A DNA stretch of 64,000 nt from Clostridiales bacterium (GTDB taxonomy: Bacteria > Bacillota > Clostridia > Oscillospirales > Oscillospiraceae). Below, piece after piece: positions 16,711 through 25,899 of this stretch. Every line of letters starts with the position of its first letter. Position 1 is the first letter of the stretch. A program made the translations under genes and the position numbers. The stretch is taken from positions 28,219 to 92,218 of the forward strand of contig JAAYBD010000035.1 of assembly GCA_012719035.1 (NCBI GenBank). Reading direction: 5' to 3'. The notes under the pieces were generated by a model. It was not told the DNA's origin. It made no database searches and saw nothing but the letters and a program-made list of their open reading frames with translations.

Positions 16711-19047
16711 ATGGCAGTAAAACAAAAAATAAGTAAGAGGGGGTCGGTAATAGTAGGACTTATGCAAATCCGGGACAAGCCCCAAGTGAAACAAATCACG
16801 GGCTATATTTTGAATTTTGTACTCGGATTTGCGATGTCAAACTCGTTGGTGATGACAAATCTTGCACCTTTCGGCATTGGAGTCGTAGGGCGCGCGGGAG
16901 CTGATTGGGGAGGGATATCTTGCCTTCTTGGTGCGTGTATTGGCTACATTCTTTTAGGCGGATTTGATTGGGGAATCAAATATGTTTCAACGGTTACGCT
17001 GATTTTTACCGTTGCCTTTGTGTTTAAGGACACAAGAGTGATTAAAAAATCATGGTTTATGCCCACCGTTGTGTCGTTTGTTACAGCGGTAACATCATTT
17101 CTCAATACATTTGAGTTCTTCGATGATTTCCCAAGCATCGTCAGTGTCTTTTCAGAGGTCACGATGGCGGGGGCAAGCACATATTTCTTCGCAATTGCCC
17201 TTACTCCGCATAAGACCGGCAGTGAAGCGGTGGAACGGAGACAGGCTATAAGCATTCTTGTTCTTTTCTCATGCCTTTTGATGTCTGTCTCGTCAATTAG
17301 CATAATGGGAGTAATCTCTGTAGGGAGATTCTTCGCCCTTATGATTGTTTTGACGGCATCATACAAAGGCGGAATGCTTCCCGGCTGTGCGGCAGGAACG
17401 GCTTTGGGACTTGCGATGGATATGGCGGCAGGAGGAGAAGTGTTTTTCTCGATGGCATATGCCTTCGCGGGGCTTATCGGAGGCGTATTTTCAAAGCACG
17501 GACGTCTGCTGTTCCTTGTAAGTTACATATTGGCAAATACTGTTGCGGTGCTATGGACATGGGGAGTTACGCTCCGGCTTGAGCTTATGTACGAGGTTTT
17601 TGCGGCAACTGTGATTTTTGCGCTGCTGCCCGATACCTTACTTGAATACTTCGGAGGGATAGCCCAGCTTCCCGCACCGGGAACGGGGGAATCAGGTCTC
17701 CGCCACTATGCCGCAGGCAGGGCGGAAAAAATCAGCACAGCATTCAGGGAGCTTTACGGAACGGTATTCAGAAACCTTACGGGAACTGAAAACGATAACG
17801 ATATTGCAACTGTATTCGATAGGGCGGCAGGAACCGTATGCGTAAACTGCAAGAACAAGGAAGAATGCTGGCAGAAGAACTTTATGGACACGCTATCGAT
17901 TATGAACGACGCAACAGGACCGATGCTGAAAAGAGGAAAGCTTGTAAAAGAGGATCTGGCGGAACGGTTCACGGATAAATGCCTGTCACACTATACTTTC
18001 ATTTCGGCAGTGAATTCAGAACTTCGCGGACTGATGTATAGACGGCAGTTCCGGAGCAGGCTCAATGAAAACAGGATTGCGGCATACGGTCAGTATAAGG
18101 AGCTTGCGGATATAATCGAAGGGGTCGCAAAGGAACTGAACTACGCAAAAGGCGCAGATCCGCTTGCCGAACGCCGTCTAAAGAGATTTCTGAGGGCTAT
18201 GGACATCGAGGCAGATGTTTCAGTTTTTCGCGACAATCGGGGAAGGCTGCGTGCAATCATCGAGAGCGGACATTTAGGACCGCTTCTCAGACAGGGAAAT
18301 TATCTCGAAATTCTTTCCGGCGTGCTTGGAGTAAGGCTTTGCAAGCCGCCTACGGACGAGGATATAACGGACAGGCGTCTGATAGTTGTTGAAGCGGAGC
18401 CGCTTGTCGCAAGCGTCGGCATTGCCGGAATGAAGAAAAAGGGCGAACCTGTCAGCGGGGACAGAGGGACATATTTCAAAACCGATCAGGGTATATTATG
18501 TGTTATTCTTGCCGATGGAATGGGAAGCGGCGAGGATGCCGCAAAAGAGAGCATCAATGCCGTGAGAACTTTGGAAGCCTTTTTACGCGCCGGTGTTGAT
18601 CCCGCGGTCGCAATGAAGATATTGAATTCCGTTCTTCTTCTCAAAAATGGAGAGGAATGGGGGTATTCAACAATAGATCTCATGTGTGTAGACCTGTTTA
18701 CGGGCGAGACCTGCTTTTATAAATACGGTGCGGCTCCGTCCTTCGTGAAGAGCGGAAAAACGATTCGCCGTGTCCGCTGCGAAAGCTTAGCTGCCGGAAT
18801 CTGCGCCGGAGAGGGAAGTGCTCCCGATATCATAAGGATGCGCTTAAAGCCTGGGAACGTGGCGCTGATTGCCAGTGACGGTGTAATGGTGGAAAACAGC
18901 GATGCATGGCTTCGGGAAATGCTCATGAACAACGATGGTTCGGATACAAAGATGCTTGCAAAGGAGACACTGCGCGCGGCGGTCAGACAGTTCGGCTGCG
19001 AGGATGACATGACGGTTCTTGCGGTTCGCGTTGATGAGAGGACATAG
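16711..19047 (+). CDS. spoIIE: Stage II sporulation protein E (PP2C-type phosphatase)
   Basis: The 778-aa protein has a long N-terminal membrane region with about ten hydrophobic helices (to about residue 310), a central Cys-containing region (CVNCKNKEECWQKNF, near 370) and a C-terminal PP2C phosphatase domain with ADGMGSGEDAA (near 600), ASDGVMVEN and EDDMTVLAVRV, which hold the metal-binding Asp residues. In Bacillus, SpoIIE dephosphorylates SpoIIAA to activate sigma-F in the forespore and also takes part in the polar septum. Length is close to the family (about 800). GGAGGGATGCTCT precedes the ATG. The next ORF starts 4 nt after the stop. Confidence 0.95.
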   Translation: MAVKQKISKRGSVIVGLMQIRDKPQVKQITGYILNFVLGFAMSNSLVMTNLAPFGIGVVGRAGADWGGISCLLGACIGYILLGGFDWGIKYVSTVTLIFTVAFVFKDTRVIKKSWFMPTVVSFVTAVTSFLNTFEFFDDFPSIVSVFSEVTMAGASTYFFAIALTPHKTGSEAVERRQAISILVLFSCLLMSVSSISIMGVISVGRFFALMIVLTASYKGGMLPGCAAGTALGLAMDMAAGGEVFFSMAYAFAGLIGGVFSKHGRLLFLVSYILANTVAVLWTWGVTLRLELMYEVFAATVIFALLPDTLLEYFGGIAQLPAPGTGESGLRHYAAGRAEKISTAFRELYGTVFRNLTGTENDNDIATVFDRAAGTVCVNCKNKEECWQKNFMDTLSIMNDATGPMLKRGKLVKEDLAERFTDKCLSHYTFISAVNSELRGLMYRRQFRSRLNENRIAAYGQYKELADIIEGVAKELNYAKGADPLAERRLKRFLRAMDIEADVSVFRDNRGRLRAIIESGHLGPLLRQGNYLEILSGVLGVRLCKPPTDEDITDRRLIVVEAEPLVASVGIAGMKKKGEPVSGDRGTYFKTDQGILCVILADGMGSGEDAAKESINAVRTLEAFLRAGVDPAVAMKILNSVLLLKNGEEWGYSTIDLMCVDLFTGETCFYKYGAAPSFVKSGKTIRRVRCESLAAGICAGEGSAPDIIRMRLKPGNVALIASDGVMVENSDAWLREMLMNNDGSDTKMLAKETLRAAVRQFGCEDDMTVLAVRVDERT

Positions 19048-19050
19048 CTG

Positions 19051-19455
19051 ATGAACGGACAAAGAGGAATCGGAAAGAAAAGAATAGCATCAGGAAAAAT
19101 ACGAAAGCCAAAATTGAATAATCGCTCCCTTTCGCGGTTAAACTGGGAACATATGGAGACGCAAGGGGGATTTGATGTGATTAAAGGTGTTTCGCACAGA
19201 GTTATCGTAGTAAAGTCGCCTGACAAATACTTTGAGGAGGCAATTTTTGTGATTCGGGAAGACGTTTTGAACAGCAGAGGCGCAGACAGCGCAACAGTTC
19301 TAAAAGAGGCCCGGCGAGTTGCCAATTCCTATGTAGGGGGTACAAATAAAACCGGAAAGTGCTTCATATCAAAGCTTCCCGCGCCGCTTTTCGTTGCGGC
19401 AGGAGCAGCTGCAACCGGTGCCGCGTGGCTTGCGCTGCACCTATGCGGCGTATGA
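19051..19455 (+). CDS. Uncharacterised protein downstream of spoIIE
   Basis: The 134-aa product begins 3 nt after the spoIIE stop, so it is likely co-transcribed and coupled. It has a very basic N-terminus (GKKRIASGKIRKPKLNN), a middle that looks like a small alpha/beta domain (GVSHRVIVVKSPDKYFEEA, IFVIREDVLNSRGA) and a C-terminal hydrophobic Ala-rich helix (APLFVAAGAAATGAAWLAL) that may anchor it in the membrane. I do not recognise a named family. Its position suggests a sporulation-linked membrane protein, which is inference. No ribosome site stronger than AGAGGACATAGCTG is seen. Confidence 0.65.
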   Translation: MNGQRGIGKKRIASGKIRKPKLNNRSLSRLNWEHMETQGGFDVIKGVSHRVIVVKSPDKYFEEAIFVIREDVLNSRGADSATVLKEARRVANSYVGGTNKTGKCFISKLPAPLFVAAGAAATGAAWLALHLCGV

Positions 19456-19551
19456 ATTGTGGCAGACAAAAACGATAAATAAATTAAGAAACAAAAATCG
19501 ATTGGCTGAGTTAAAGGCAAGACAAATTATCAGTATTCGTATATATGATTC

Positions 19552-19599
19552 GCCGGGCCAAGTATATGTTAAGTATACTTTGCCCGGCAGTACTTTTTT
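19552..19599 (+). terminator. Intrinsic terminator of the spoIIE unit
   Basis: GCCGGGC plus AAGTATA arms (19552-19566 with 19574-19588) form a 15-bp stem with one mismatch, followed by a run of seven T at 19593-19599. Confidence 0.9.
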
Positions 19600-19635
19600 T
19601 GTCGAAGTGCGTTCGGTTTTTATTGGCGAATATTG

Positions 19636-19664
19636 TTGTATTCTCATTCCGCAGATGATAAAAT
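19636..19664 (+). promoter_or_regulatory. Sigma-A promoter of the mtaD-ahcY-mgtE operon
   Basis: TTGTAT (19636-19641) and TAAAAT (19659-19664) are 17 nt apart and end 41 nt before the mtaD start. Confidence 0.65.
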
Positions 19665-19705
19665 AAATTGTTATTAGGCTGATTAAGCGCAAAGGAGGAC
19701 GAGCT

Positions 19706-20980
19706 TTGAATATTCTTATCAAAAACGCTTTTGCAGTGCTTCCGGAGGGAAACGTCCGGAATTGTTCCGTCTGCATAAAGGACGGCATCATCGTTTCTAT
19801 AGGAAGAGTACCGGAGGATTTTGCTTCCGATAAAGTAATAGATGCGGCGGACAAGCTCCTTGTGCCGGGCTTTGTTAATGCACACACTCATGTATATATG
19901 ACGGTTCTGAGAAATCGGGCGGATGACCTTGATTTTACAGCGTGGCTGTTTGACAACATCATACCGATGGAGAACAAGCTGACAGATAATGATGCATATT
20001 GGAGTATGCAGCTTGGCTTTATGGAAATGCTCGAGAGCGGGATTACGAGCTTTCTTGATATGCATATGTTTCCGGATGTTGCAGTAAAAGCAACGCTTGA
20101 CGCCGGCATGCGCGGTGTGTTGTCGCGCGGGCTTCAAGGCGGAAAAGACAGTATGGAGGCAGGCAGAAAGCGCTTTGAACAGGCAAAGGCCGACATAAGC
20201 AAGTATAAAGGGATTTCGACGATCGGCTTTATGCTTGCCCCTCACGCGCCCTACACCTGCGATGAGTATTACCTGAAAGAAGCCGCAGAACTTGCCGGAG
20301 AGCTGGGGGTGGGAATCCACACGCACCTTTCCGAGAGTATGGACGAGCAGAACACGATAAAACAGCGCTATGATATGACGCCTGCTGAATTTTACGACAG
20401 GTGCGGAATACTAAGGGAAAACACCGTCTGTGCCCACTGCGTCTACCTTTCAGAAAGCGACATGGCACTTCTTGCCGAAAGAGGAACAAGCGTTGCCCAT
20501 AACGCAGCGAGCAACATGAAGCTGGGCAACGGTTTTGCAGATCTGCCCGCCATGCTTAAACATGGCATAAACGTTTCTTTGGGAACGGACAGCGCCGCAA
20601 GCAACAACAATTTGAGTATTCTCCGGGAAATACAGCTTGCCGGACTTATCCACAAGGGAACGCACTGCAGCGCGACTACGGTTTCGGCACCGGAGGTTTT
20701 CGATATGGCAACCTTAAACGGAGCGAAAGCATTGGGAATTGCTGATGCGGTCGGGGAAATCAAGGTCGGTAAATGTGCTGATCTGAGCCTTTTCGACCTA
20801 AATTCACCGGGATTTTTCCCGATAGGCGACCCTAAAGCCGCTCTGTGCTATTCAAGTGCGGGTCTAAAAGCGGACACCGTTCTTGTAAACGGACAAATCC
20901 TTCTTGAAAAAGGCGAGTTTAAGACTATCGACGCGGAGCGCGTCAGGTATGAAATAAACGCCATGACAGGGCGTTTATAA
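19706..20980 (+). CDS. mtaD: 5-methylthioadenosine/S-adenosylhomocysteine deaminase
   Basis: The start is TTG at 19706, with AAAGGAGGA 6 nt before it. The 424-aa amidohydrolase has the zinc motif VNAHTHVYM (HxH), a third His in GIHTHLSES, a fourth in VCAHCVYLS and Asp in LGTDSAASNNNLS, the arrangement of the MtaD/SsnA group. The family converts the adenine of SAH, methylthioadenosine or deoxyadenosine to hypoxanthine. It is first in an operon; the ahcY homologue follows after 25 nt, which suggests that SAH is the main substrate here. No mtnN (Pfs) gene is nearby. Confidence 0.92.
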   Translation: MNILIKNAFAVLPEGNVRNCSVCIKDGIIVSIGRVPEDFASDKVIDAADKLLVPGFVNAHTHVYMTVLRNRADDLDFTAWLFDNIIPMENKLTDNDAYWSMQLGFMEMLESGITSFLDMHMFPDVAVKATLDAGMRGVLSRGLQGGKDSMEAGRKRFEQAKADISKYKGISTIGFMLAPHAPYTCDEYYLKEAAELAGELGVGIHTHLSESMDEQNTIKQRYDMTPAEFYDRCGILRENTVCAHCVYLSESDMALLAERGTSVAHNAASNMKLGNGFADLPAMLKHGINVSLGTDSAASNNNLSILREIQLAGLIHKGTHCSATTVSAPEVFDMATLNGAKALGIADAVGEIKVGKCADLSLFDLNSPGFFPIGDPKAALCYSSAGLKADTVLVNGQILLEKGEFKTIDAERVRYEINAMTGRL

Positions 20981-21005
20981 AAATGTACGGAAAGGAAGCA
21001 TTATT

Positions 21006-22241
21006 ATGAGCGATGTCAGAAATATAAACCTTGCTCCCGACGGAGAGCGGAAAATCGCGTGGGCAGCGCGCAGTATGCCGGTGCTAAACGGCATAGCAGA
21101 GGATTTTAAAAAAACTAAGCCCCTTGAGGGGCTGAAAGTTGCCCTTTCAGTGCATATGGAGGCAAAAACGGCATATTTGTGCCGCGTCATGGAGATGGGC
21201 GGAGCAGAAATGCATGTTACAGGCTGCAATCCGCTGTCCACTCAGGACGATGTCGCTGCGGCAGTAGCTGCGGGCGGAATCGATGTGCATGCATACCATG
21301 CCGAAACGGCGGAGGAATATGAACGCCACCTCTGCACTGTTTTAGAGAGCGGACCCAACATCATTATTGACGACGGCGGGGATTTGGTCAATCTAATGCA
21401 CACAAGGTACACGCACCTTATATCGAACGTGATAGGCGGCTGCGAGGAAACAACAACAGGCATACACAGGCTTCGTGCAATGGCAAGGGCAAAAACGCTC
21501 CGCTTCCCTATGGTCATGGTGAACGAGGCAGACTGCAAGCACCTTTTTGACAATCGCTACGGCACAGGACAGTCCGTTTGGGACGGAATAAACCGGACGA
21601 CAAATCTTATCGTTGCAGGCAAGATGGTCGTTATTGCGGGCTATGGCTGGTGCGGCAAGGGTACGGCAATGCGTGCAAAAGGACTCGGCGCACGCGTTAT
21701 AGTGACAGAAATCGACCCCGTCAAAGCTATCGAGGCTAATATGGACGGATTTGACGTCATGCCTATGGCAGAGGCGGCGAAAATAGGCGATGTCTTCATT
21801 ACGGTAACCGGCTGTAATGATGTTTTGACCAAGGAGCATTTTGCTCTTATGAAGGACGGCGTCATTTTGTGCAATGCGGGACATTTCAATGTTGAGATAA
21901 ATCTCAATCAGCTGGATGAATTGTCAAAGCAACGCTATGAAGCACGAAAAAATATTGAAGGCTATATTATGGAAGACGGAAGAACCCTATTCGTTCTTGC
22001 CGAAGGAAGACTTGTGAACCTTGCGTCCGGTGACGGGCATCCCGCCGAAATTATGGACATGAGTTTTTCCATTCAGGCATTGAGCGCAAGATATCTTGCG
22101 GAAAACAGAGGTAAACTTCCCGCAGACGTAGTCGCCGTACCTCTCGAAATAGATATGGAGGTAGCTTCAAGAAAACTGAAGTCGATGGACAAGATGATAG
22201 ATGTGCTGAGCGAAGAACAGAAAAAATATCTTGGGATTTGA
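21006..22241 (+). CDS. ahcY: Adenosylhomocysteinase family, short form (possible S-inosylhomocysteine hydrolase)
   Basis: The 411-aa enzyme has the NAD-binding AGYGWCGKGTAMRAKGLGA motif, the STQDDVAAAV block and the EEPTTG-like region (GCEETTTGIHRL). It differs from human AHCY in two ways that can be read directly. The substrate loop is HMEAKTA (H50-M-E52-A-K54-T) instead of HMTVETA, replacing the Glu that contacts adenine by Lys. It also ends at EEQKKYLGI, without the KPDHYRY tail. Both are shared by archaeal and thermophile short forms. With mtaD next to it, hydrolysis of S-inosylhomocysteine is plausible. Cofactor NAD; product homocysteine. Confidence 0.92.
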   Translation: MSDVRNINLAPDGERKIAWAARSMPVLNGIAEDFKKTKPLEGLKVALSVHMEAKTAYLCRVMEMGGAEMHVTGCNPLSTQDDVAAAVAAGGIDVHAYHAETAEEYERHLCTVLESGPNIIIDDGGDLVNLMHTRYTHLISNVIGGCEETTTGIHRLRAMARAKTLRFPMVMVNEADCKHLFDNRYGTGQSVWDGINRTTNLIVAGKMVVIAGYGWCGKGTAMRAKGLGARVIVTEIDPVKAIEANMDGFDVMPMAEAAKIGDVFITVTGCNDVLTKEHFALMKDGVILCNAGHFNVEINLNQLDELSKQRYEARKNIEGYIMEDGRTLFVLAEGRLVNLASGDGHPAEIMDMSFSIQALSARYLAENRGKLPADVVAVPLEIDMEVASRKLKSMDKMIDVLSEEQKKYLGI

Positions 22242-22272
22242 TATTAGGGCGGAGAAATCCGTTTAAGAAAGG

Positions 22273-23661
22273 GTGAGCAAGTTGGAAACCAAGGATTATG
22301 AAACCTTGAAAGAGGAGCTTCTCGATATGCTCGAAAATAAGAGCATGAAGCAGTTTAAAGAAACTCTTGAGGAAATGAACGAAGTTGACGTTGCAAATTT
22401 TATCTCAGAGCTTCCGCAGCGAAAAATAGCCATGGTTTTCCGATTGCTTTCCAAAACCAAATCAGCCGAGGTTTTTGCAAATCTTGAAGTTGAGGAACAG
22501 TCTCATATCATTGAAAGCATCACCGATAAAGAACTTGGGGAAATCATTGAGGAACTGTATCTGGACGATGCCGTTGACCTTTTGGAAGAGCTTCCCGCAA
22601 ATGTTGTAAAGCGCGTCATGCGCACCGCGACAAGCGAAACGAGAAACCTCATCAATCAATATCTTCAGTATTCCGAAAATTCCGCGGGCAGCATTATGAC
22701 CGCGGAGTACGTAGACCTGAAAAAATATATGAATGTCCGCGAGGCCTTTGCAAGGATTCGCAGGATTGGCGAGGATAAGGAAACAATCTATACCTGCTTT
22801 GTGGTCAGTAGTGACCGAAGGCTTGAGGGCGTTGTGACGGTCAGGGATATGCTCTTATCCGAAGAAGATGCGATAATCGGCGATATTATGGATTCCAATG
22901 TCATTCACGCCAAAACAACGGACGACAGGGAATATGTTGCCGACTTGTGCTCGGACTATGACCTTCTTGCTGTGCCGATCGTTGATCTTGAAGGCAGGCT
23001 GGTCGGCATAGTAACGGTCGATGACGTCATTGACGTTTTGCAGGAAGAGATTACCGAAGACTTCGATAAGATGGCAGGTATTACGCCGTCCGATAAGCCG
23101 TACTCGCGTGCGGGGGTAGTGGACATATGGAAAAGCCGAACTCCATGGCTTATGTTCCTGATGATTTCGGCAACTTTTACAAGCATGATAATCAATCGCT
23201 TTGAGGGGGCTCTTGCCGCCTGTGTAGCGCTGACGGGGTTTATACCCATGCTTATGGGAACGGGCGGAAACTCGGGCTCACAAAGCTCCACTGCCGTTAT
23301 ACGAAGCCTTTCCCTCGGAGATACGGAACCCCACGATATTTTTAAGGTTATCTGGAAAGAGATTCGTGTTGCGGCTTTGTGCGGTCTGACTCTTGCGTGT
23401 GTCAATTTTGCAAAAATGTTTCTGATCGACAGGCTTGTCCTCGGCAATACGGGGGTGACTTTTCCTGTTGCGCTCACAGTATGTATTACGCTGTTTTTTG
23501 TGGTGATATTCGCAAAGGCAGTCGGCAGTACACTTCCCCTTGCCGCGGAGAAAATCGGAATCGATCCCGCGGTAATGGCAAGCCCATTAATATCTACGAT
23601 AACGGATGCAGTATCTCTGCTCGTTTATTTTGTGATTGCAAATGCAGTGCTGCATATATAG
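22273..23661 (+). CDS. mgtE: Magnesium transporter MgtE
   Basis: The 462-aa protein starts at GTG 22273 with AAGAAAGG before it. It has the N-terminal superhelical MgtE domain (about 1-130), a CBS pair (about 135-260, with GVVTVRDML and GIVTVDDVIDVL) and five C-terminal membrane helices (about 285-460) with GTGGNSGSQSSTAVIRSL in the pore-forming region. The protein is a gated Mg2+ channel whose cytoplasmic domains sense internal Mg2+. It is third in the mtaD-ahcY unit (31-nt gap); the metabolic link is not obvious. Confidence 0.95.
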   Translation: MSKLETKDYETLKEELLDMLENKSMKQFKETLEEMNEVDVANFISELPQRKIAMVFRLLSKTKSAEVFANLEVEEQSHIIESITDKELGEIIEELYLDDAVDLLEELPANVVKRVMRTATSETRNLINQYLQYSENSAGSIMTAEYVDLKKYMNVREAFARIRRIGEDKETIYTCFVVSSDRRLEGVVTVRDMLLSEEDAIIGDIMDSNVIHAKTTDDREYVADLCSDYDLLAVPIVDLEGRLVGIVTVDDVIDVLQEEITEDFDKMAGITPSDKPYSRAGVVDIWKSRTPWLMFLMISATFTSMIINRFEGALAACVALTGFIPMLMGTGGNSGSQSSTAVIRSLSLGDTEPHDIFKVIWKEIRVAALCGLTLACVNFAKMFLIDRLVLGNTGVTFPVALTVCITLFFVVIFAKAVGSTLPLAAEKIGIDPAVMASPLISTITDAVSLLVYFVIANAVLHI

Positions 23662-23689
23662 GGCGTTTTTTCAGCAGTTTTTATAGTAA

Positions 23690-23717
23690 AGAGCTTTGTT
23701 TTGCAAAGCTCTTTTTT
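23690..23717 (+). terminator. mgtE operon terminator
   Basis: AGAGCTTTG (23690-23698) pairs with CAAAGCTCT (23704-23712), followed by TTTTT. Confidence 0.9.
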
Positions 23718-23741
23718 GCTTCGTATATGCATGATAAATAA

Positions 23742-23777
23742 AAACTGCCGGACATGCTTGTGCTGATCCGGCAGTTT
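23742..23777 (-). terminator. zur terminator
   Basis: AAACTGCCGGA (23742-23752) pairs with 23767-23777; on the minus strand the stem is followed by a T-rich run. It lies 40 nt after the zur stop. Confidence 0.8.
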
Positions 23778-23817
23778 GATTCCGTTATTATATTTTGAAA
23801 AGCCGCTGCCTTTTATG

Positions 23818-24249
23818 CTATTCATGCCTTTTAGATATCTTGGCATCGCATTCCTTGCAATAGCCATACATTTCGACTTTATGACCCAAGACACGGAAAT
23901 CGCTCTCAGCAAATTCCGGTATGAATTTTTCCATAGGACAGTTATCCATTTCGACAACTTTGCGGCAATTGACACATACGGCGTAATGCCTGTGCTTATT
24001 TCTGTTCAGCTCATAAAGCGTCATGTTGTTGCCCATGACCGTCGTTTTTACCACAAGACCCTCGTTCGCAAAAAGCTCTAATATACGGTAAACGGTTGAG
24101 AGCCAGAATGAGGAGTCGTCTTTTTCTATCTGCTTATAAATATCCATTGCGCTTAAAGGAGAATCCGCACGCTCCAGCACAGAAAAGACGCGTTTGCGCT
24201 GCTTGGTTTTTTTCATTCCGGCAGGCCATGCCAATTGATTTTCGTTCAA
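23818..24249 (-). CDS. zur: Fur-family regulator, likely Zur
   Basis: The 143-aa protein has a winged-helix N-terminus (KKTKQRKRVFSVLERADSPL, then STVYRILELFANEGLV) and a dimerisation domain with HRHYAVCVNCRKVVEMDNCP and YCKECDAKI, whose CxxC pairs form the structural zinc site. The Fur family senses Fe, Zn, Mn or peroxide. Being next to znuC-znuB and znuA makes Zur the best reading. It lies 104 nt downstream of znuB on the same strand and may be the last gene of that operon, giving autoregulation. Confidence 0.88.
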   Translation of the reverse strand: MNENQLAWPAGMKKTKQRKRVFSVLERADSPLSAMDIYKQIEKDDSSFWLSTVYRILELFANEGLVVKTTVMGNNMTLYELNRNKHRHYAVCVNCRKVVEMDNCPMEKFIPEFAESDFRVLGHKVEMYGYCKECDAKISKRHE

Positions 24250-24353
24250 TGCATATTCACCTCTTATTTTTTTCTCTTATACGCACAAAGTGTTTTGGCA
24301 GAATATTGTTTTTTCCCCTTTTAGATACTGCCCGGCGTGGTTAGTAAGCAAAG

Positions 24354-25169
24354 CTAAGCGAGGGTCTTAGCCTTCACTGCGGAAAGGGTTTTCTTTACCG
24401 CTATAACGATGACAAGAACCGCGACGGAAACAAGTGCCGTAAAGCCGCCCGGTGCGACATTGAGATAGTACGATATGAACAGACCCGACATAATATCGAT
24501 CATACTGAAAACTATGGAGAAAATAAGTGTTTGTTTAAAACCCTTTTCAAGTTGGAGAGCGGTCGCAACCGGCAGGGCTATCATGGAACTTAGCACCAGA
24601 ACACCGACTATCCTGATTGACACAGATACGGCAGAGGCGACAAGGATGGAAAAGATGTAATTGATAAGTCTGGTTTTTACACCGGCTACCTTGGCGGCTT
24701 CCTCGTCATAGGCGATATAAAGCATCTGATGATACAGCAAAATGAGCGCAAGAACGGAAATTACACTCAGAACTATCACCATTATCATATCAAGCCCCGT
24801 AACAGTCAGAATGCTTCCGAACATGAAAGAATCCGCGTTTGCGTGAAGCTTTCCGGAGCTGATGATCGTAATGGCTGTGCCTACACTGAGAGCAAGTACG
24901 ACTGCGAGTATCAGATCAGTGTGCTTTTTGAAGTACCTGCGCAGAAATTCAATGAGTGCGCCGCAGATTGAGGTGAATATAAACGCGCCCAGCACAGGAT
25001 TCTGGTTCAACATCAGTCCGATGGTGACTCCGGCAAGCGAGGCGTGCGAGAGCGTGTCTCCTATCATTGAGTAGCGCCTTAGGACTAAAAACACTCCAAT
25101 GCAGGGGCATAAAACGGAAATGAACAGCGAAACGATAAAAGCGTTTTGCATAAATCCGTAACTAAGCAA
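24354..25169 (-). CDS. znuB: Zinc ABC transporter permease
   Basis: The product is 271 aa if translation starts at TTG 25169, giving MLSYGFMQNAF, the usual ZnuB opening; a start at ATG 25151 is possible. The longer open frame that overlaps the ATPase gene is not needed. It has eight or nine membrane helices typical of the ABC-3 family, with VLRRYSMIGDTLSHASLAG as the conserved early block. It overlaps znuC by 8 nt, so the pair is coupled. It would form the membrane channel for zinc (or manganese) uptake with ZnuA and ZnuC. Confidence 0.92.
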   Translation of the reverse strand: MLSYGFMQNAFIVSLFISVLCPCIGVFLVLRRYSMIGDTLSHASLAGVTIGLMLNQNPVLGAFIFTSICGALIEFLRRYFKKHTDLILAVVLALSVGTAITIISSGKLHANADSFMFGSILTVTGLDMIMVIVLSVISVLALILLYHQMLYIAYDEEAAKVAGVKTRLINYIFSILVASAVSVSIRIVGVLVLSSMIALPVATALQLEKGFKQTLIFSIVFSMIDIMSGLFISYYLNVAPGGFTALVSVAVLVIVIAVKKTLSAVKAKTLA

Positions 25170-25839
25170 GGCTGTCACCCTTTCCTTTCGAGCTAAGATA
25201 TTCTTCTGCATATTGTTGGGGCGTGCAGATATGTCCATGCCCGCCGGCAAGGTGATAAATCGACGTAGAGTTTGAAACAGCGGCGTCAAGATTGTGCTCA
25301 ACGGACACAATTGTGATGCCGTTTTCTGTGTTGAGTTTCTTTAAAAGCGCATAAATTTCCGTTTGGCTTTCAAGGTCTACTCCGGCGGAAGGCTCATCAA
25401 GTATAAGAAGATCGGGACTGCCCATCAAAGCCCGCGCGATAAGAGCTTTTTGAGCTTGACCGCCGGACAGATTGCCCATGAGAGATTCGGAATAGTCTGA
25501 TAATCCAACTTGTCTAAGACTTTTTCCGACGATGCTTTTATCTTTGATTTTTAAAAGCCTTCTGTAAGAATTGAGCATTTCATAAACTGTAATCGGAAAA
25601 CCGGAATTATCGGAGTCGCTTTTCTGGGGAACATATCCAATCCTTTTCGAGTATGTTTCGATGCTTCCGTGCGTTGGTTTCAGAAAACGAAGAATTAACT
25701 TCATCAGTGTGCTTTTGCCGCACCCGTTTTCCCCGACGACAGAGACATATTCTCCGTCCACGATTTCAAGATTGATTTCGCTCAATATATACGGGGGAGA
25801 GCCTGAGTAAGAAAAGGACAAATTTTCAGCTTTTATCAT
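25162..25839 (-). CDS. znuC: Zinc ABC transporter ATP-binding protein
   Basis: The 225-aa ATPase has Walker A GENGCGKST (near residue 38), the Q-loop region GYVPQKS, the signature LSGGQAQKALIARAL and Walker B LLILDEPSAGVD. It powers the metal importer with ZnuB. The gene is read away from znuA, and its promoter overlaps the dyad at 25941. The end GDSLA overlaps the znuB start. Confidence 0.93.
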   Translation of the reverse strand: MIKAENLSFSYSGSPPYILSEINLEIVDGEYVSVVGENGCGKSTLMKLILRFLKPTHGSIETYSKRIGYVPQKSDSDNSGFPITVYEMLNSYRRLLKIKDKSIVGKSLRQVGLSDYSESLMGNLSGGQAQKALIARALMGSPDLLILDEPSAGVDLESQTEIYALLKKLNTENGITIVSVEHNLDAAVSNSTSIYHLAGGHGHICTPQQYAEEYLSSKGKGDSLA

Positions 25840-25899
25840 GGATTATCACCTTTTTCTTTTCGGATTTAAAAGTGCATCAGGAAAATCGCGGATTTTCCC

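Noticed and set aside
19511..20326. Open frame of 271 codons on the minus strand
   Set aside because: Antisense to mtaD and no recognisable motif; rich in His/Cys/Lys like other shadow frames.
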